The notes beneath the pieces are model-generated. The model ran no database searches and had not been told where the DNA came from. It saw only the letters and a list, made by a program, of their open reading frames with translations. A program made the position numbers and the translations under genes. A DNA stretch of 64,000 nt. Origin: JAEUJM01 sp041908445. Lineage in GTDB: Bacteria; Actinomycetota; Acidimicrobiia; Acidimicrobiales; DATDAH01. Of this stretch, positions 61,883-64,000 are shown one piece after another (positions within the stretch are counted from its first letter, which is position 1; each line of letters starts with the position of its first letter). The DNA lies in the NCBI GenBank assembly GCA_041908445.1, contig JAYRFK010000005.1, positions 1-64,000 on the forward strand, given 5' to 3'.

Positions 61883-62326
61883 GTGGCCATGAAGCGACTC
61901 GCCGTCCTCCTCGCCGCCGCCCTCCTCGTGCTCGCCGCCTGCGGCAGCGACGGCGGTGACGACACCTCCTCGACCACGGCCGGGGGCGACACCGCCACCA
62001 CGGCCACCGAGGGCACCGACGGGGGCGCGGTCGACCTCGAGGGCCTCCCGAGCTACGAGCACGTCGACGCGGTCGGCGCCGACCTCGGCTGCGAGCTCGA
62101 GTACGACGGCATCGTGGACGCCGACCGCGAGTACAGCACCTGTGTCTTCGAGGGCGAGCAGGCCCTGATCTACATCTACACCGACGCGTCCGTGGTCGCC
62201 GACGTCGCCGCCGCCGGCGCCCCGGCCCTCGTCTACGGCGCCAACTGGACCATCGAGGTCGAGACCCCGGCCGTCGCCCAGGCCGCAGCCGACGCCACCG
62301 GCGGCGTGGTCGCCCCTCCCGCCTGA
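61883..62326 (+). CDS. small secreted lipoprotein of unknown function
   Basis: 147 residues from GTG 61883 (145 from ATG 61889). Lipobox LVLAAC places the lipid-modified Cys at residue 20, followed by a Ser/Thr/Gly/Asp linker and a ~95-residue domain (YEHVDAVGADLGCELEYDGI, STCVFEGEQALIYIYTD) with two Cys that may pair. CACAAT just before the start may be a -10 box. No family is recognised. The 87 bp before it contain nothing else of note. A strong hairpin follows directly. Confidence 0.75.
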   Translation: MAMKRLAVLLAAALLVLAACGSDGGDDTSSTTAGGDTATTATEGTDGGAVDLEGLPSYEHVDAVGADLGCELEYDGIVDADREYSTCVFEGEQALIYIYTDASVVADVAAAGAPALVYGANWTIEVETPAVAQAAADATGGVVAPPA

Positions 62327-62327
62327 T

Positions 62328-62359
62328 CGGGCGGACGGTCCCGGCACCGTCCTCGCCCG
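62328..62359 (+). terminator. strong hairpin terminator between convergent genes
   Basis: Twelve base pairs (62328-62339 with 62346-62352 and 62355-62359) with a 2-nt bulge and 6-nt loop, 2 nt after the lipoprotein stop and 31 nt before the convergent gene's stop; can work in both directions. Confidence 0.6.
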
Positions 62360-62389
62360 GCCCGGCCGGGTGGGGACGGGGTCACCCGC

Positions 62390-63247
62390 TCAGACGGGCG
62401 GGCACTCCTCCGGGTGGTCGAGCGTCGGCGGCTCGCGCCACGGCATCGACTCCCAGCCGGCGGCCACCCGCACGTTCCACATCTGCTGGGCGTACTCGAT
62501 GACCGGCACGGCCAGGCGCTCGGAACCGCCCGGGCAGAGGTGCAGGCCGTCGGTGCGCCGCACGCGCTCGACGGTGCCGTCGGCGGCGGCCAGCCGGTCG
62601 GTGTAGCCCCCGTCGGGGCCGTTCAGGTAGTCGCCGCCCTCGATGTAGTCGACCTTGTCGTCGCGCTCGGCGAGGGCCTCGAACTGCGAGTTCAGCGCGA
62701 CGAGCTGGAGGGTGTCGGCGGGGCTCTCGACCGCGGGCATGCCGATCCAGAGGATGCGGGCGCCCGAGTCGGTGACCATCCGGGCGAAGGGGTCGAGCAC
62801 CTGCTCCTGGTACCAGGGTGCCCAGTTGGGGTCGCCGGGCTCGAAGTTGGCGTCGCCGCGCTCCCAGGTGCCGATCAGCATCACGACGAGGTCGGGCCGG
62901 GTCTGCTCGAGCTGCTGCTGCCAGAGCACACGCGACGCGGTGTCGCGGGCGATGCTGGGCGCGAGGTCGAACTGCACCTGCGAGTCGCCGGCCTCGTTCA
63001 GCGCGGTGGCGATGGCCGGGGCCAGGCCGTTCATCACCGAGTCGCCGGCGAGGACCACGCGGAGCGGGTCGGCCGGGGTCGGCTGGCGACCGCCCGGGGG
63101 CAGGCTCGTGGTGGTGGTCGTCGGCGCGGGCGGCTCGGTGCCCTGGGCCACCGCGGGCGCCTCCACGTCGGTGGCGCAGGCGGCCGCCGACGCCAGCAGC
63201 AGGGCCACCGGGACGAGCGCTGCGGCGAGACGGCGCACGGTGCTCAC
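62390..63247 (-). CDS. secreted SGNH/GDSL-type hydrolase
   Basis: 285 residues. Signal peptide with weak lipobox (LLLASAAAC, Cys24; Ala at -3 is atypical), a Thr-rich linker, then an SGNH fold: nucleophile Ser70 in VLAGDSVMNGL, LVVMLIGTWERGDANF (block III region) and the Asp-His pair in TDGLHLCPGG. Probably an esterase acting on acylated surface sugars. GTG 63247 overlaps the GT2 stop by 4 nt; a longer in-frame start would lie inside the GT2 gene. Confidence 0.8.
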   Translation of the reverse strand: MSTVRRLAAALVPVALLLASAAACATDVEAPAVAQGTEPPAPTTTTTSLPPGGRQPTPADPLRVVLAGDSVMNGLAPAIATALNEAGDSQVQFDLAPSIARDTASRVLWQQQLEQTRPDLVVMLIGTWERGDANFEPGDPNWAPWYQEQVLDPFARMVTDSGARILWIGMPAVESPADTLQLVALNSQFEALAERDDKVDYIEGGDYLNGPDGGYTDRLAAADGTVERVRRTDGLHLCPGGSERLAVPVIEYAQQMWNVRVAAGWESMPWREPPTLDHPEECPPV

Positions 63248-63960
63248 CTCGGCAGGGCCTTGGGCCCGGGGGCGAGCCGCAGCTTGAGCAGGATCCAGAG
63301 GGCGGCCACGCCGTCGGTCCACTGGATCTTCTTGCCCTCCTCGCGGCCACGGGCGCGGTAGCTGATCGGCACCTCGAAGATGCGCTCGCCCGCCCGTAGG
63401 AACTTGCCGGTCACCTCGGCCTCGATGCCGAAGCCCGACGAGCGCAGCTCGACGGTGCGCCACAGCTCGGTGGGTGCCACCTTCAGGCAGGTCTCGATGT
63501 CGGACAGCCAGGCGTCGTAGAGGAAGCTCGCCCAGAAGGCCAGCGCCTTGTTCCCGAGGACGTACCAGAAGGAGTAGGCGGCGTGGCCGCCGTAGGAGCG
63601 CTTGCCGTAGACCACCCGGGCGCCCTCGTCGCGCACCGCGGCGAGCAGGGCGGGGAAGTCCGCCGGGTCGTACTCGAGGTCGGCGTCGAGGATGGTGAGG
63701 AGGTCGCCGGTGGCCTCCTGGATGCCGCGGCGCAGCGCCGCGCCCTTGCCCTGGTTCGGGGTCTGGCGCACCAGGCGCACGTCGCCCTTCTCGACGAGGT
63801 CCTCGATGGTCTCGAGGCAGCCGTCGGTGGAGCCGTCGTCGACGACGAGCACCTCGGTCTCCAGCGGCATCTCGACCGCGAGCAGGCGGTCGAGGGCGAG
63901 GCGGAGCGTCGCCCGCTCGTTGTACACGGGCATGACGACGGTGATCGAGCGGGGTTGCAT
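63244..63960 (-). CDS. GT2 glycosyltransferase, dolichyl/polyprenyl-phosphate-sugar synthase-like
   Basis: 238 residues. ITVVMPVYNERATLRLALDR, VLVVDDGSTDGCLETIED, NQGKGAALRRGIQEATGD and metal-binding TILDADLEYDPADF give a DPM-like GT2; FLRAGERIFEVPISYRARGR is the usual end segment. AGGAA lies 8 nt before ATG 63960. Coupled to the SGNH hydrolase downstream by a 4-nt overlap. Likely supplies a polyprenyl-phosphate sugar to the membrane transferases nearby. Confidence 0.88.
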   Translation of the reverse strand: MQPRSITVVMPVYNERATLRLALDRLLAVEMPLETEVLVVDDGSTDGCLETIEDLVEKGDVRLVRQTPNQGKGAALRRGIQEATGDLLTILDADLEYDPADFPALLAAVRDEGARVVYGKRSYGGHAAYSFWYVLGNKALAFWASFLYDAWLSDIETCLKVAPTELWRTVELRSSGFGIEAEVTGKFLRAGERIFEVPISYRARGREEGKKIQWTDGVAALWILLKLRLAPGPKALPR

Positions 63961-64000
63961 CAGCGGTTCCTGGCCGGCGAGCCCGTCGTGCGGGCGGGGT

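Overview
The window is very GC-rich (roughly 70-75 %), carries 48 supported protein genes packed almost wall to wall, uses GTG starts as often as ATG, and joins many genes by 4-nt GTGA/ATGA stop-start overlaps. Family content (a DUF3151 protein, a SirB1-like transglutaminase protein, FadD19-type acyl-CoA synthetase, AftD-type giant arabinofuranosyltransferase-like proteins, TAnnnT promoters placed 6-10 nt before start codons) points to a chromosomal segment of a high-GC actinobacterium. I infer the class Acidimicrobiia or a relative, but no rRNA or other marker gene is present to prove it. No tRNA, rRNA, CRISPR array, IS element or prophage was seen. The first ~125 bases are a G/C homopolymer mess that looks like a contig-end artefact.

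Layout. 1-8.7 kb: mostly housekeeping genes: a secreted repeat protein, a pyk-patatin-DUF3151 operon, a histidine phosphatase, a SirB1-like protein with a small membrane protein, a glycerophosphodiesterase-acyl-CoA ligase pair, and an LPxTG-like (LARTG) surface protein. 8.7-28 kb: surface-glycan block 1. A minus-strand operon (methyltransferase, Wzx/MATE-type flippase, polytopic membrane protein) diverges from a seven-gene plus-strand operon (membrane-anchored lectin-like protein, two acyltransferase-3 enzymes, AftD-like protein 1, a GT-C-like membrane protein, a sulfotransferase, AftD-like protein 2). This meets a convergent GT2-methyltransferase fusion. 28-30.6 kb: a GT4 glycosyltransferase and a secreted lytic transglycosylase.

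30.6-38.8 kb: a complete oligopeptide/dipeptide-type ABC importer (lipoprotein SBP, two permeases, two ATPases) with a second, near-duplicate SBP at its 3' end, a Crp-like operator at the front and a very strong hairpin between SBP 1 and the first permease. 38.8-42.2 kb: cyclophilin, FadD19-like acyl-CoA synthetase, HhH-GPD DNA glycosylase and a 68-residue protein behind DnaA-box-like sequences.

42.3-64 kb: surface-glycan block 2: PIG-V-like mannosyltransferase, AftD-like protein 3, GT39 enzyme, GT2 and DUF2304 partners on the plus strand; methyltransferase, polysaccharide deacetylase, a GNAT/FemAB-like protein and two more GT39 enzymes on the minus strand; then AftD-like protein 4 with an SGNH-like protein, a small lipoprotein, and a convergent GT2/SGNH pair.

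Taken together, about half of the window is devoted to lipid-linked (polyprenyl-phosphate-sugar dependent) glycan assembly outside the membrane, with acyl, sulfuryl, methyl and deacetyl modifications. Four AftD-like giants of 1296-1509 residues, each with paired discoidin-like domains, are the most striking content. What glycan they build cannot be told from sequence alone.
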